A stretch of DNA of 64,000 bases from Russula earlei. Lineage: Eukaryota; Basidiomycota; Agaricomycetes; Russulales; Russulaceae. Positions 21,721 through 34,283 of this stretch are shown piece by piece (position 1 is the stretch's first letter; every line of letters starts with the position of its first letter). The stretch spans positions 57,357-121,356 of the forward strand of contig JAGFNK010000123.1 of assembly GCA_025769875.1 (NCBI GenBank). Reading direction: 5' to 3'. The translations under genes were made by a program, and so were the position numbers. The notes beneath the pieces were generated by a model. That model did not search any database. It worked only from the letters and a program-made list of their open reading frames with translations, and was not told where the DNA came from.

Positions 21721-23195
21721 TCGCGCCTTGCCCCTTGTCCTTCGCGTACACATCCCGTTCTGACATCTTATTTAATTATATCCCTGGGTAATGTCTCATT
21801 CTCGTGCATGCGCATTGTACGCAGTACGTACGTAACGGCTTGAAGTTGTCTTTTTTTGTGCTGTTTACTTATTGTTCTTGCGGAGCTCGTGTATGGAATA
21901 CAAAAAAACGATGTATTATGTTGTTTGCTAATGTGACCACCATGGCACAGACCAACCAATCAATGTGCACTCTTTTATTGGTTGTGCCCTCCTGGTTGTG
22001 GCGCTGACGTCTGGTTTAGTCTGATACATTGTTGTAGTGAGTGAGAACATCCAGTCCAGTGATTGCCAGTGCGTGATCTCAACGTGTGATCGGAGAGTCA
22101 AAATGATCGCCCTGTGTTTGATCAACCCAACCCTTCAGGGGGCGAAGTTCAGAATATTCATGTCTCGCACCAATACCACATTGCACTGACAGCATTCTTC
22201 ATGAGATTATTGTGTTCGCAGAGACAACAATCCCTCAAAAACAATTGACTGAGTGCTACACATACTGAAGGATCAGTAGCGCTTGGGCATATTCTATTTG
22301 AGGAACGAACAGGACATATTTATTACACCTTGGAAGTTTTCTTGTCGGTTTGGCAAATTACGAACCGCGGAATGCCCTGAATTGCCGACCTTTCAAGTTT
22401 GCATGGTTGATGTGATGACCGTCATAAGCGAATCGCTTCGGACTCCGAACTGTAATCCGTATCGCAAATTTTGGCTCTGGTGGCGATTATTATAATATAA
22501 ATTGACTTGGGTGGGGTGGCATCTACAATTCTCGGTCAAGCAGTTCCGATGTTTTTGGACATGTTCCCAACTTGCCAACTTTTGATAACAACACAAACGG
22601 CTTAGAGACTGATGGAATCGGTGTTGCTCTTCGGTGACATACATATAGAACGTCGACAAAACAGTCCATCATAAGCGCATGCGTGAGAATAGAAATTTTT
22701 TGCAGGTGGGGTGGCGCAATGATCTGTCATTTGTCAATCAAGCGCGAGGCACAGACGAGTCACGCACCCTCCTGGAGTGGAGGAAGCAGCATAGGGCGGC
22801 TCAATCCTTGGTGGCTTCAAGGCGGCCACTAGCGAAACGTTTTCTTTATGTACTGTCCACATGGTCTATGACCAGTATGTCAACGTGGGAGGGACCTGGG
22901 GGCAGTGCGGCGTCATTAGTAACGCAGAACATGCCTCACAAAGGGGGGCGCTCAGCACAAAAGGTGTAGGACCCACGAAAAGGTCCGCGGAGATACAATA
23001 ATTTGCAGAGGTTTGCGCTGTATTTCTGGGCTTGGGAAATGAGGGAGGGTCCTGGTCGGCGTCGTCGTTGGTCGGGCATACAGTACGCCCGCATTTGCGT
23101 TGACATTGGCTAGATTGCACCCCCAGAGTCGCTTATTTGAATTGATGACTACGCACAATCCGACCGACGTACATCCATCATACACCCGCCTTGCG
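21721..23195. other. Intergenic, no gene seen
   Basis: AT-richer than the flanking genes. The open frames are short, and none has a domain I recognise. It probably holds the 3' end of the DUF6534 gene and the promoter of the lipase gene. Confidence 0.4.
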
Positions 23196-25030
23196 ATGAT
23201 ACTCGAACCCCCCGCCGGTCCCTACCCCGTTGGGGCGACCACCTTTATACTACCGGTTAGGCCAGCCAAAGTTATTGGAACGGCAGGTGTGCGTACGGAG
23301 TCGGGTGAGATAGCGCCTGCGCTGCGGCTAGAGGAGGTGTCCTTCACTGCCTATTATCCTGCGTCTCATTCAACAACCGGGGAGCGCTCTCGATGGCTGG
23401 ACTGGCTCCCAAGGTATGCTCTGTATCTTTTCGAGAGGAGGAGATCAGCACACTTCGCTTGCAGACCTTTAGCAGAGTCTGTCCGAGGCTATTCTCGCTT
23501 CACAGGTAAGTTGGCCTGACCGTGGCTCGGCCTCATCATGTCCACTGTCCACGCCACTCCCCCAGGAACTGAGCTGCGATTCAGGCATATCGCAGTTTTT
23601 ACTATGGCCACTCTTTTTCTTGTTTGGATCGTGCATACAGGTAACTCGTTCACACCGGCCGTCACTCGCATCCATTCCCAACAAACCCATAGGTCCCCGC
23701 CTTACTAAAGGTTTCGCCACTCCGAACAAACCGGTCACCTTCCATGGACCCAGTGCCTGAGAGTATGGGCCAGTCAATGTCGCAAGCTCCCTGGCCTCTC
23801 ATCATATTCTCTCATGGACTTGGTGGAGGTGCCACGACATATAGGTCTACGCGTTCTATTGTCTCCTCCAATGATGGCTCACTCTTTCAGCAGTAAACTA
23901 TGCACCCATTTAGCATCATCAGGGAAGGTAGTCCTCGCCATGGAACACCGCGATGGCACAAGTCCAATATCTAGACCAAGGTCAGAAAGGACTGGCGAAC
24001 TATCATCGCAACTCTACATTCCATCTGATCAAGTGGTGTATGCAAGATAACCTCGAGCTTTCTCCCTCAGCTGACCCCGTCCTTTCCTAGCTGGAGCGGC
24101 AGTGAGAATCTCAACGGTTTTCAAGATCGACGCCTTGCTTTCCGTGCAGAGCAGATTGAGTTCCGCAAGCGCGAAATCTATCTGGCGTATTCCGCCTTCC
24201 GAAAGCTCGTGATGACAGGCGAACGTGGAGACTTGCAGACCATGGACGAGTTGTCTCTTGATTGGGAGCCCTGGACCGGTGGATGGGTTCGATGTCATGA
24301 GGGCGTCACGCTGATGGGCCATTCATTCGGTGGCGCCACTGTTGTGAGTAGTGGAACTCGCGCACTAGCGCATTTTTCTTGTTATCGTTGACTTATCGGT
24401 GATCAAGTTTGCGTTGTTGACGGAATTATCTCCCAAAGCGGATGACGTTTCACATATCCCCGTGTCTCGCAATATCATACTTGACCCTTGGCTTGAACCC
24501 CTAGCCTCCCCTGGCCCAGTGCCTATCATCGATCCACGTTTAAAGTCGAAACACCACAAAACTTTGGTCATCAATTCGGAAAGTTTCACCCTCTGGCAAG
24601 ACCACTTTCGACGCCTCAAAGAAGTAGTGCCAGCATGGCCGGAAAGCACTCTAGTCACCGTTGGTGCGCGTCTGGCTATACCATTTAGGAATTTCATTAA
24701 TGCTCCAACGCCCATTCCCCCCTCTTAGTTGGCGCAAAACATATGTCTTTCTCCGACATTCCCTTCTTGACACCCATCCCTATTCGTGACCGCGCAGCGC
24801 GCCCAATAATCAATGTGATCAAGACGCTGGCGCTGTCTTTTCTAGACGATACCCTCCCGGAGGTCATACGCGATCTCCATAAGCGTAAGCTGGAGATCAA
24901 GTCAGATCGATCATGGTTTTTGGCCAAGAAACCAAAACGAAGACTCGTCGGGCAGCCTGGCGACGCCGTGATTCATCGTTGGGGCTTTGACGCGGACATA
25001 GATAACCAGGGAGCGACTGAGACGAAGTAA
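23196..25030 (+). CDS. PAF-acetylhydrolase-like lipase (group VII phospholipase A2 type)
   Basis: Serine hydrolase expected to cleave the sn-2 acyl group of oxidised or short-chain phospholipids. ATG at 23196 is preferred over an in-frame upstream codon because the conserved start G-P-Y-P-V-G-A-T-T-F follows at once. Then come L-E-E-V-S-F-T-A-Y-Y-P (about 23,325), the oxyanion region P-L-I-I-F-S-H-G-L-G-G-G (about 23,792-23,830), A-M-E-H-R-D-G-T (about 23,938) and the nucleophile elbow G-H-S-F-G-G-A-T (about 24,315-24,340). A C-terminal part ends at TAA 25028-25030. Several short introns, for example just after G-Y-S-R-F-T-G and after G-G-A-T-V, are needed. It resembles the intracellular yeast-type enzymes; no signal peptide is seen. 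Confidence 0.85.
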
Positions 25031-25700
25031 ATATCTTATCGTTACTCTACAGTTACTTTTCCCACATAGTTTTGATTTGATTGCATCATTGATTACACGT
25101 TGTATAGCCTACCCTTGTACAAACTCCAGTCCAGGCCCAGATCAGACGCATTGCAGTGCAAGGCCTGCCACCGTTTTGGTTTGGGATCACTGTGCTGTGT
25201 AACGGATTTACTCTGGCATGCTTTGATGGTGTCGCTGGAAGGGACGATGAAGCCAAGGTGGAACTGATGCACTCAGGCCTAGTGTAGGACAAACATCATT
25301 GAGATCGCGATATCATTGTAGTATCGATTGTCTTAGAGGGACGATCCGTGCCTCGCGCGCATGCGGGACAAGTACAACACGTAGGCTATACACTGTATCG
25401 ATCTGGCCGAGCTGAAATGTCGAACGAATGAATGTAGCTAAACAAGTGTCGCGCGCGAGCCACATTAGATACGCGCCCAAGCAAGTCACTACCGTATGAT
25501 GTAGCAAACTCTGTTCTGCAGTCCGTGTCGGGGCGGCGCACTCACTAGCATGAGAGAATGCATGATATTGATGCTTGGGCGCATAAATGATGGTGGAGGT
25601 GGAGGGAAGGGATAATCTAATCTGCGATTCGCTAACCACGTGGGAAAAATGACTCGAGTTCGTCTTTGAATCGAGCAATCCTCCGCCTTCACCAGTACAT
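25031..25700. other. Intergenic region upstream of glutaminyl-tRNA synthetase
   Basis: No recognisable gene. Probably the 3' UTR of the lipase and the promoter of the synthetase. Confidence 0.4.
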
Positions 25701-28546
25701 ATGGCTCCACCAAAGGGCACCCCGCCAGAAACCACCGCCTATGTCGACTTGTTCAAGTCCATTGGTCTCACTCAGGCCAAGGCATCTGAAGCAGCCAAAA
25801 GCGCCAAAAGCGCCGCGCTGCTCCAAGTCCTGATCAGAAGACACGCACTTACGGGAGGGCGCATAGACGAGAAGCAAGCTAGTCTTGTCGCAGCACTCGC
25901 AGTTCAAGGTGCCAAGATCGGAGAAGATGAGCAAGGATACATTGTCAATGCCATCGTCGATGATCGGCTAAAGACCACGGATCAGGTGAACGGTGCGTCT
26001 CAGCACTTTCAATGTGCTCGCAATCTGTTCGAGCTCACGCAGGGGCATGCAGCCGCGGTCAAGTTCCTTGGGGCACACCCGCTTCCCGTGGACGACGCTC
26101 AGTTTGATCATGAGTGTGGAGTTGGTCAGATCGCATATGTTCGCGCTCGCGTGGCCCTTCTGATCCCCTTTCCGTGCGGAACTCTCACACACAGGATTCA
26201 GCATCACGCCAGAGGAACTTTCTAACGCCGTTTCCGACTACGTATACTCGTCTGCTGTGATGGGTTGGGCGAGCATGGGCGCAGCCATCACGGCGCTCAG
26301 GAACACGCCCGAGCTGCGATGGGTGAACCCGCTCGAAATAAAGAATACGGTCGAGTCCGCTCTGGCGGTTCGGTTTGGTGCGAAGGATGTATCAAATCCA
26401 AAGAACAAGGTACCCCTTCGTCCCCGTGACGTGCGTCCGTATTGATAGAAGCGGCCTCGGCCTGTGCTGCTCAGGAAGCCAAACCTGCAAAGCCTACTGA
26501 GATCGAGACACCATCCGCTTCTACGTCCCCCTTGTCCAATTCCCGGTCGGTATTCGCGGAGGGATTCCTCGGCAAACTGCACAAGCCTGGTGGGAACCCG
26601 CAAGTCACGCCAGCGCTGCACGACGCACACCTCAAGGCAACTGGCGGTTTGGTGTACACGCGTTTCCCTCCAGAGCCGAATGGATACCTGCACATAGGGC
26701 ACTCCAAGGCTATATTTATTAACTTTGGGTACGCTGCACATCACGATGGAAGGTGCTATCTGAGGTACGACGACACGAACCCCGAAGCAGAGGAGGCGGT
26801 ATACTTTGAGAGCATACTGGAGACCGTGCGTTGGCTGGGATTTGAGCCGTGGAAAATCACGTACTCGAGCGACTACTTTGACGAGCTATATAATCTTGCG
26901 GTCGAGCTGACGCGGAGAGATAAAGCCTACGTGTGTCACTGTACAGGTGAGTTTCCAAATCACCCTCATTCGCTTTCTCTCGTTAATGCCATTTATAGGA
27001 GAAGAAATCCATGCTCATCGAGGTGGAGAAGATGGTGGGGTGCGAACCGCATGCGCACATCGAACGCGACCTATCGAGGAATCTCTCCTAGAGTTCGAGA
27101 ACATGAAGCTCGGGAAGTACAAGCCTGGGGAAGCTATACTCCGCATGAAGCAGGACCTCGATGACCCGAACCCACAGATGTGGGATTTGATCGCCTATCG
27201 CGTTCTCCTTGCGCCGCATCATCGGACAGGTGACAAATGGAAGATCTATCCAACAGTATGACTTCACGCACTGTTTGGTCGACAGCTTTGAGAATATCTC
27301 GTACGTTGCTCAGGTACTTTCCTTGTTCACCAAGTCTAAATATCTGATTGCTGCGCATAGCCACTCGTTATGTACCGTCGAGTTTATTGCCTCCCGCCAG
27401 TCCTATGATTGGCTCTGCGACGCCGTAGATGTCTACAAGCCACGTCAGTCGGAGTACGGTCGTCTTGCCCTTCAGGGGACCATTACCTCAAAGCGCAAGC
27501 TCCTTGCGCTGGTGAAGGAAGGATATGTTCTCGGGTGGGATGACCCCAGGCTGTACACTCTCATAGCGTTGCGACGCCGCGGCGTCCCCGCTGGTGCTAT
27601 TATTTCCTTTGTGGGTGGACTCGGCGTGTCAACTGCGGGCACAAACATCCAGCTAGTGCGGTTTGACCAGGCAGTCCGCTCGTACCTTGAGACCAGCGTT
27701 CCGCGACTGCTAATGGTTCTCAAGCCCCTCAAAGTAACACTCAGGAATGTGCCCGAGGATTATGTTGTCTTTGTGGAGAAGGGGCTTCATCCCAAGGTAC
27801 CTGCACTGGGCACGGCAAGGTTGCCCTTCACGCGCACACTCTACATCGATCGGGATGATTTCCGTCTCGAAGATTCCCCGGATTATTTCCGTCTCGCACC
27901 CGGGAAGACCGTCGGTTTATTCCAAGCACCACATCCTATCACTTGCACATCATACAAGACTGATCCATCAACAGGCGATGTGACCGAGCTCATCTGCCAT
28001 CTCGAAGATGGCACGGACGGGAACGCTCCCAAGAAGCCAAAAGCGTTCATCCAGTGGGTAGCGGAGCACGCCGACAGTGGCAGCCCCGTGCGCGTCGACG
28101 AGACTCGCATCTTCCACCGGCTCTTCAAGAGTGACAACCCACTCGCGACGGTACCGAACTACAAGGCAGACATCGACCCGAACAGCCTCGAGACGGTCGA
28201 GGGCGCGCTCGTCGAGGTCGGCTTTTGGACGCTTGCAAAGCGCGCTTACCGCGAGGCGGCGCGGGAGAGCACGGAGCGCACGAGGCGCGCTCTGGCGGAG
28301 AACGAGACGTTGGCGACACCCGCGGATCCGGACACCCCGGCTGTGACGAGTGCCCAGCTGGTTGGGAAGGAGTGCGTGCGATTCCAGGGCCTAAGGGTCG
28401 CGTATTTTGCTCTTGACAACAAGGACGCGCGCATTGCTTGCCTGGATGAGGCGGATGACGTCCCTGCTGGGCGAAGGCAGGGAGATTTCCTCATTCTCAA
28501 CAGGATAGTGAGCTTGAAGGAAGATTCTGGTAAGGCGGGGGCATGA
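25701..28546 (+). CDS. GLN4: Glutaminyl-tRNA synthetase, cytosolic
   Basis: Class I aminoacyl-tRNA synthetase that charges tRNA-Gln. ATG at 25701. The N-terminal non-specific RNA-binding domain typical of eukaryotic GlnRS is at 25701-26440 ([25 protein letters not shown]). The catalytic core carries [16 protein letters not shown] (26,670-26,715, the HIGH motif) and R-Y-D-D-T-N-P. The KMSKS equivalent is T-S-K-R-K-L-L at about 27,485-27,510. A large last exon (27,250-28,546) holds the anticodon-binding beta-barrels and ends at TGA 28544-28546. Four or five introns interrupt the 5' half, for example 26,946 to about 26,998. All signature motifs are intact. It is a housekeeping gene in the same direction as its neighbours. 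Confidence 0.93.
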
Positions 28547-28960
28547 GGAACGTTCGACTTCTCTTCAGCTGGTGGAAAGTGGCATCTTATTACGAGCACT
28601 CAGAAGTCATAGCAACTGTAGAAATTGATTATGTGTGTTGATATAGAAGACGTAAGATGTCTGCCGCCAAAGTTTGTCAGCTCAACCGGTTGCCTGCCAG
28701 GCCTACTGTATCTCATCCTCGGACGCAATCCTGAAAGTGAAAGTCTCTCAGATGACTCGGTGGTGTTTCCCTCACTTCCCACCTTTATCGAAGAAGGCTG
28801 GGGATAAGGTGCGCGTGTGGCATGTTGTTCCTATTGATGGTTCTCGCAATTACCTGTGGCTGCGGAACCTTTTGATGGCGGCCTCCACGGAGAACCGGTG
28901 AGGAGAAAGGGCTACCATATCCTGCCCCTGGCGCCTCCCTCGTTTTCGACTTCGACTGCC
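28547..28960. other. Intergenic, no gene seen
   Basis: A 414-bp spacer between two genes on the plus strand; short open frames only. Confidence 0.4.
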
Positions 28961-30245
28961 ATGCCCGTGGCAACACTCAAGGATGGTTCTCTTTGTTTCG
29001 AGTACGAGGATTCCGGGCGACTGAGCGGACTGTATACCACGATCGTGATGGTTCACGGAACGGGTTTCCATGCCGGTACGTCGACACTTTTGTGCGCCTT
29101 TCACGGAGACTGACCCTGTCTCTATCTCGGGTATCTGAACACAGGGATCTTTGGCCCGATGATCCCATTCGCAGCTGCGAACCGGACTCGTCTCATCCTT
29201 CTGAACAGACGGGACTACCCAGGGACGACGCCTTTTTCTGACACGGAGCTCGCTTCGCTCGGCAGCTCTGATCTGGAGACGCGGGCTAGAGCGCTCGCCG
29301 AGCAGGGCGTTGACGTCGGTCTCTTCCTCGCGTGGTTAGTTCGCGAGGAGAAAATCCCCCCGGTGAGCGTCGACCTGGACGGGAAACCACAAGGCGGCAT
29401 CGCCCTCGTGGCATGGTCGCTCGCACACACTCCACTGGCGGGTTTCCTCGCGCACGTCGACGCACTACCGGCCGACGCGCTCCGGGCTCTCGAGCCCTGC
29501 CTCCGGGCGTACTGCATCTTCGGTGAGCGCTTTTTCCCGCCGTTTCGTCCGTTCGTCCCGTTTCGGTCGCCTCGCATGACATGACCGATGCCGTCCCAAC
29601 CTGCCTGCCCAGATGCGCCGCACGGCTCATTCGGACTTCCGACGCTCAGCAAGTACCACCCCTTGGTGGAGCCGACGTACCCGATGGAGGAACGCGTCCC
29701 GCGCTTCTATTCATGGGTGTCGACATACTACACGCATTCGGATCTGGCGCGCAGGACGCGCGACCCGACTGTACTCGATACCACCCCGCTGCCGTATCCC
29801 GCCCCCCCGTGCGTTCGCCCGGCGACGCTCGACGCGATCAGCCCCGCATCGCTGGAGGCCGTCTCATGGCCCGGGCCGATCCAGGGCTCCGAGGCACTGC
29901 TTCATGGCATGCCGCTTGGCCTCGCGTTCGAGCAGACGCGACGCATGTTGCTGGACAAGGATGTGGGGAGGGTGTTGCCGCGGTGCAAAGTCGCCGTCAT
30001 ATGGGGCGAGAACACCCTCTGGGAAATGGCCGGCGCCGCGTGGGCGGTGGAAAGGTTGTACAGGGAGCGCGAAGCGAGTGGACAGGTGGGGCGCGTGCTC
30101 GAGGTCGTCGAGATGCCTGGCGCGAATCACTTCGTGCGTCTTTCCCTCTCCTCTCCTACGTTGCCCCTCTTTGACGAGGATACACGCGTAGCCCCATTGG
30201 GATGAGCCCGAAGCGATGATACGGTTTTTAATATCTGTCGTGTAA
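28961..30245 (+). CDS. Alpha/beta-hydrolase fold protein
   Basis: ATG at 28961. Exon 1 ends at V-M-V-H-G-T-G-F-H-A-G, the oxyanion-hole H-G motif after the first core strands. The intron runs GTACGT...ACACAG (about 29,075-29,146). Exon 2 begins I-F-G-P-M-I-P-F with R-L-I-L-L-N-R-R-D-Y-P-G-T and includes the nucleophile elbow A-L-V-A-W-S-L-A (about 29,403-29,426; small-X-Ser-X-small). A second intron lies near 29,522-29,611. The third exon holds a Pro-rich lid region and ends E-M-P-G-A-N-H-F, providing the catalytic His. A final small exon gives H-W-D-E-P-E-A-M, stop TAA 30243-30245. Substrate unknown; no signal peptide. GC-rich coding as in the neighbouring synthetase gene. Confidence 0.8.
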
Positions 30246-30595
30246 TGGCAGTTGTTGTACCTTTTGATTACGCGGCAGGGCTGATGTGTGCTCATACTTG
30301 TCTGTGTATCCCACATATTCATGTAGCTGTAGGTCGAGGTGGAGGTCACCCCTGCCTGAGCCTTCGGAGGACCACCAAAGCGCACTCGGACTTACCGGAC
30401 CGGCTTGCAATTGGGGCAGGGAAGGCTTGATTCCTTGTTGGGTCCACAATTCCCTCAAACCCTTCTCGATGTTAGCGAAGCCTGGTAGACATCCGGAAGA
30501 TGACCACAAGCCCTCTCTTCTCCCGAGTGAGGGGTTTATACGCCCCTCTGGTACTTCACGCACCATCCACTGGTAGTGCCAGTGGCTATTCTACA

Positions 30596-32991
30596 ATGTC
30601 CGAGTCCCTCCCCATAGCCACAGGACGTTCTACTTCAGTCATCGTCTTCTCAGGCGTCAGGAAAGATGATGCGGTTACTGATGATGCCCCACTGGTTGCC
30701 TCGCAGAATTATGACGAGCCTATCGTGACCCGAAAGGAATTATGGAGCTACTATCGTATGTCCTGCTTGCTTGTCGTCTTTGTCATGTTGTCCCAGCCTC
30801 ACGGCTTTTCCTCAGTATACTACAACGGAGATAATGTGCGCTCAATCGTTTGTATGCTGCTGGGGTGGCTGACGGGAATTCGATTGTAACTAGGGAGTTG
30901 GTCCCAATGGTTTGTCTTTCAAATTATCTTCGACATGGCAAACAAAGTGTTTAGTACCGACTATCCCAAAGGTTACTCCCTCACGCTTTTTCAGTCTCTT
31001 GCCACTGCCGCAGGATACGATCCCGCCCGTGGGCCAGGTTCATCTTGTTTAGACGCTAATGCGTCGGGAAGATGCGTCCTGCCGTGGGGTGGCGGAACGA
31101 AGGCAGTCAGCTCTATCGTCTTGATTGCGAACGGGGCCAGTTTTGCCGTGCGTCACCTTTCGGTTCCCCTCCTAGGCCACCCATTCCTCATCTTCCTGTT
31201 TTAGGTCATGACGGCGATATTCACGACCATCGGCTCCGCCGCAGACTACGGGACCTTTGGCAGGTGGCTGCTCTTGGTCGCGACTCTGATATGCTGGGCG
31301 GCTCAATTCGCGAGCATGAGCTTGACGTGTAAGTGGCCGTGGTTATGAATGTCGGTCGAGGTGCACGCCGAGTGACCATGACAAAATAGCTGCAGGCCGC
31401 TGGGGCCTCTCAATGGGCCTGTATATGACAGGTTTCGTTTCCTATGGTGCCACACTCGTATTCTACGCAGCTGTTTTCCCGCGGCTGGCCCGCAATACGC
31501 AGCATTCACGCGATCTCAGGGAGAGATACGACCGCGGTGAGATATCAGTAGAGGTCTATGAACGGGAAGAGAGTCTCGAAAAGAACAGGATCAGCAATAT
31601 CAGTACAGTGAGTGACTCGTTTTCTAGACACCCGTCGGTGCAAGCCGTGACTTTTGTCTGGCAGACACACAGCAACATCGGTTACATCGTAACATTGGGT
31701 CTCAATTTATCGCTCCTGCTACCCCTTCAAGGCAATCCGAGAGTTAACAATTATGTCCTCGTTTTGTGAGTTTCAACGGCATCGCGTCGCCTGAACGCCA
31801 GCTCACACTTGAATCAAAGGACGAATAGTTACTGGGTACTGGTTGGGATTTGGTGGTGTGCGTCTTCTCTAACTCTTCGTTAAACTGAACCTCACCGTTG
31901 GGCGCCCAGTCATATACCAGCAGCCTCGACCAGGGCCGAAGCTGCCAAAAGGAGAGAGCTATCTCACCGTTGGTTGGAAGCAGGTACATAGTTGTTCACA
32001 CTTCCCCCAGGATGCCATATCTCATTACCAACCATTAGATCTGGATCGCATTGAAACAGTTCAAAAGACTGCCATACACATTTACCTACCTATTCGCTTT
32101 CTTCCTCCTCGCCGATGTGCATATTTCATCCCTTCGTCTCTTGGTGGCATGAAGCTGACAGATCGGGCTACCTCAATTAGGGCTTGAACACAACCGGCAC
32201 GCTCGTGTCCATCTGCCAGAATGACAAGTTCACCTTCTCTTTCCTGCAGAACACTTATCTCGGCCTTGCGCAGGCCGTTACTTCGACCGCAAGTACACTC
32301 GGCTTTTGGTATATTCAGCGTTACTGGAAGGTCAGCACAAAGAAGATGGTGCACTCATACCCCACTACTTTCTCACGAGGGTACTGACGTTGATGGTTTA
32401 AGTTTGTCGTCACAAACATCGTCACAATCCTAATCCCTCTATGGGGTATGATCGGCATCTGGACAAACAAGTTCGGGTAGGCGACTTTGCGTTTGCCTCT
32501 CCGTCGCAGATATAACGTGGGCATCATCCTTAGATTTCACAACGTATGGGAGTTCTGGGCGTACAACGTCGTATTCGGCCTTTTTCAGGCCCCGTATTAC
32601 GCATTCTCACAGACAATGATGGCCGAGCTCTCCCCACCGGGTTTCGACAACATGGTACATGCCACCGATCTCTTCTTCACTCCACGCAAAAAAGTAATAG
32701 GGAATTTTGTAGTTCTTCGGCTTGTTCGGCCTGTCAAACCGCGCGTCGTCGATGATCGGCCCAAACGTGATCCAGGCAATCATCAACAAGTCGGGCAACA
32801 ATTGGGACGGCTTCCCGTTCTTGTTTTCGCTCTGCATATCCGCAAGTCTGGTCATTTGGTTCGGCGTGGACGTGCAGAAAGGGCGGCGTGCTGCCGTTCA
32901 GTGGGGTGCTGAACAGCGTGGGATGGCGGCTCGCGACGCACATTCTAATACGGTCGATAGGGCGTCCGTGGCGAGTTCCCAGAAACGCTGA
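30596..32991 (+). CDS. Atg22-like vacuolar amino-acid permease
   Basis: Major-facilitator-type protein of the Atg22 family, which exports amino acids from the vacuole after autophagy. ATG at 30596 gives a cytosolic N-terminus leading to V-T-R-K-E-L-W-S-Y-Y (about 30,728). Then Y-Y-N-G-D-N (30,820), V-L-I-A-N-G-A-S-F-A-V (31,118-31,150), W-G-L-S-M-G-L-Y-M-T-G-F (31,401-31,435) and the charged cytosolic loop R-Y-D-R-G-E-I-S-V-E-V-Y follow. After that come F-A-F-F-L-L-A-D and L-N-T-T-G-T-L-V (32,092-32,212), Y-N-V-V-F-G-L-F-Q-A-P-Y-Y-A-F-S-Q-T-M (32,565-32,625) and G-L-S-N-R-A-S-S-M-I-G-P (32,725). Stop near 32,991. About ten short introns are needed. Family assignment is from motif order and membrane pattern; some exon edges are approximate. 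Confidence 0.8.
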
Positions 32992-34283
32992 CTGCGTGAC
33001 GGCCGCTGGGACCGCTCTGTTCCTCCTCCTGGTAACTGTGTCTGGCTTCTGAAGCTCTGCACATGGGACGTTACAATGAGTTGCGACTTGAGTGACGATA
33101 CGCGATTTAGTCTCCTCTCTGGGGTTTCCGTGCGTGCTTGGTTTTGTGGTGCCTCACTGATACGTCGCCTTCTTCTTTCAATTACTTGTATTGGTTGGGC
33201 CATGTTCGCCACACCTGCTATGAGGGGCTGGTGGTAGGCGTCAACCGAAGCCGAGTCCTGACCGAGGAACCAATTCCAATCAGTCATGTTTCTTGTAACT
33301 TGAGTGCGCAATTTTGGACCATTTCAAGTCTGAATTCAGCGTGTCCAAGCTCGAAGGATGGCAGCAACCCCACCGGAGTCTACCGTCTAGCACCTGGGTG
33401 GGTACTGAGAGACCGGATCCACGTCCTGACGTCTCGTTATTGACTTTTATCTTTGAGTCTGCCGGCAGAACCTGGACGTTTCTCGAACGAATTCGCGCTC
33501 CTCACGCATGTTCCAATCGGGCGACACCGATTCTGACTACGAATCGAACCATGGAAAAAAAGGCGAGCTCGTGGGATCCCCCGACTCGGAGTCGAGCTTC
33601 TTGTAACCCAATCTACAAGCCATCCACTGCGGCCCCATGCCCGGACAATCGGGGCATCAAATCGCATTTTGCTTTCGTGGAAATTGTGAACGAGAGGCAC
33701 CAACTTGCACACTTGCCATCGATCAAACATAAATCTTTTTTTTTTTTTTTTTTTTTTGCGCCCTTGGACAAATAATTGGGCGATCGACCTGCGTGCGTGT
33801 TGGGTTGGCTCTCTCTGGTGTGTGGCCCGAGGTCCCGAGCACGGTGCACCGGACGCGACACGCCATTCACTACCCACAGTAACATAGGACCTCTGGAGCT
33901 GGGATCGTACACTGAACTTCAGGCCCTGGTCAGTGGTCACCCCGGTCTGAAGAGGATCATGAGCATGGGCACATCGCACGCACACGCATCACGGGCAATG
34001 CAGCAGCAAGACCGATGCTCGGTCTATGGTTGATTTATGCTAATGACCGCTCCTTCTCGGTATCTCCTTCGGAGGCCTTAGCCCTTCGATCTCCGTTCAT
34101 CATTTCCTCTTGCCCGACAATATGTACACGTATATCCGTCCTCAAAAAAAACATAATGTGACATCGAGAGCACCACACGTACATGATATATATATATAAT
34201 TGCCAAACATAAGTTACAATAAGGCCAAAATGCAACCGATGAAAGAGGATCAGATCAAATCGGATAAACCGAATGCGCATGCC
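32992..34283. other. Intergenic, no gene seen; contains a 22-T run
   Basis: Convergent 3' ends of the Atg22-like and zinc-module genes. A homopolymer of 22 T occupies 33736-33757. Open frames here do not resemble known proteins. Confidence 0.4.

Noticed and set aside
33541..33625. GAATCGAACC, a B-box-like tRNA motif
   Set aside because: No T-stem, acceptor stem or anticodon arm can be folded around it.
33736..33757. 22-T run as a polyadenylated retrogene tail
   Set aside because: No gene-like sequence or duplication flanks it; a plain homopolymer.
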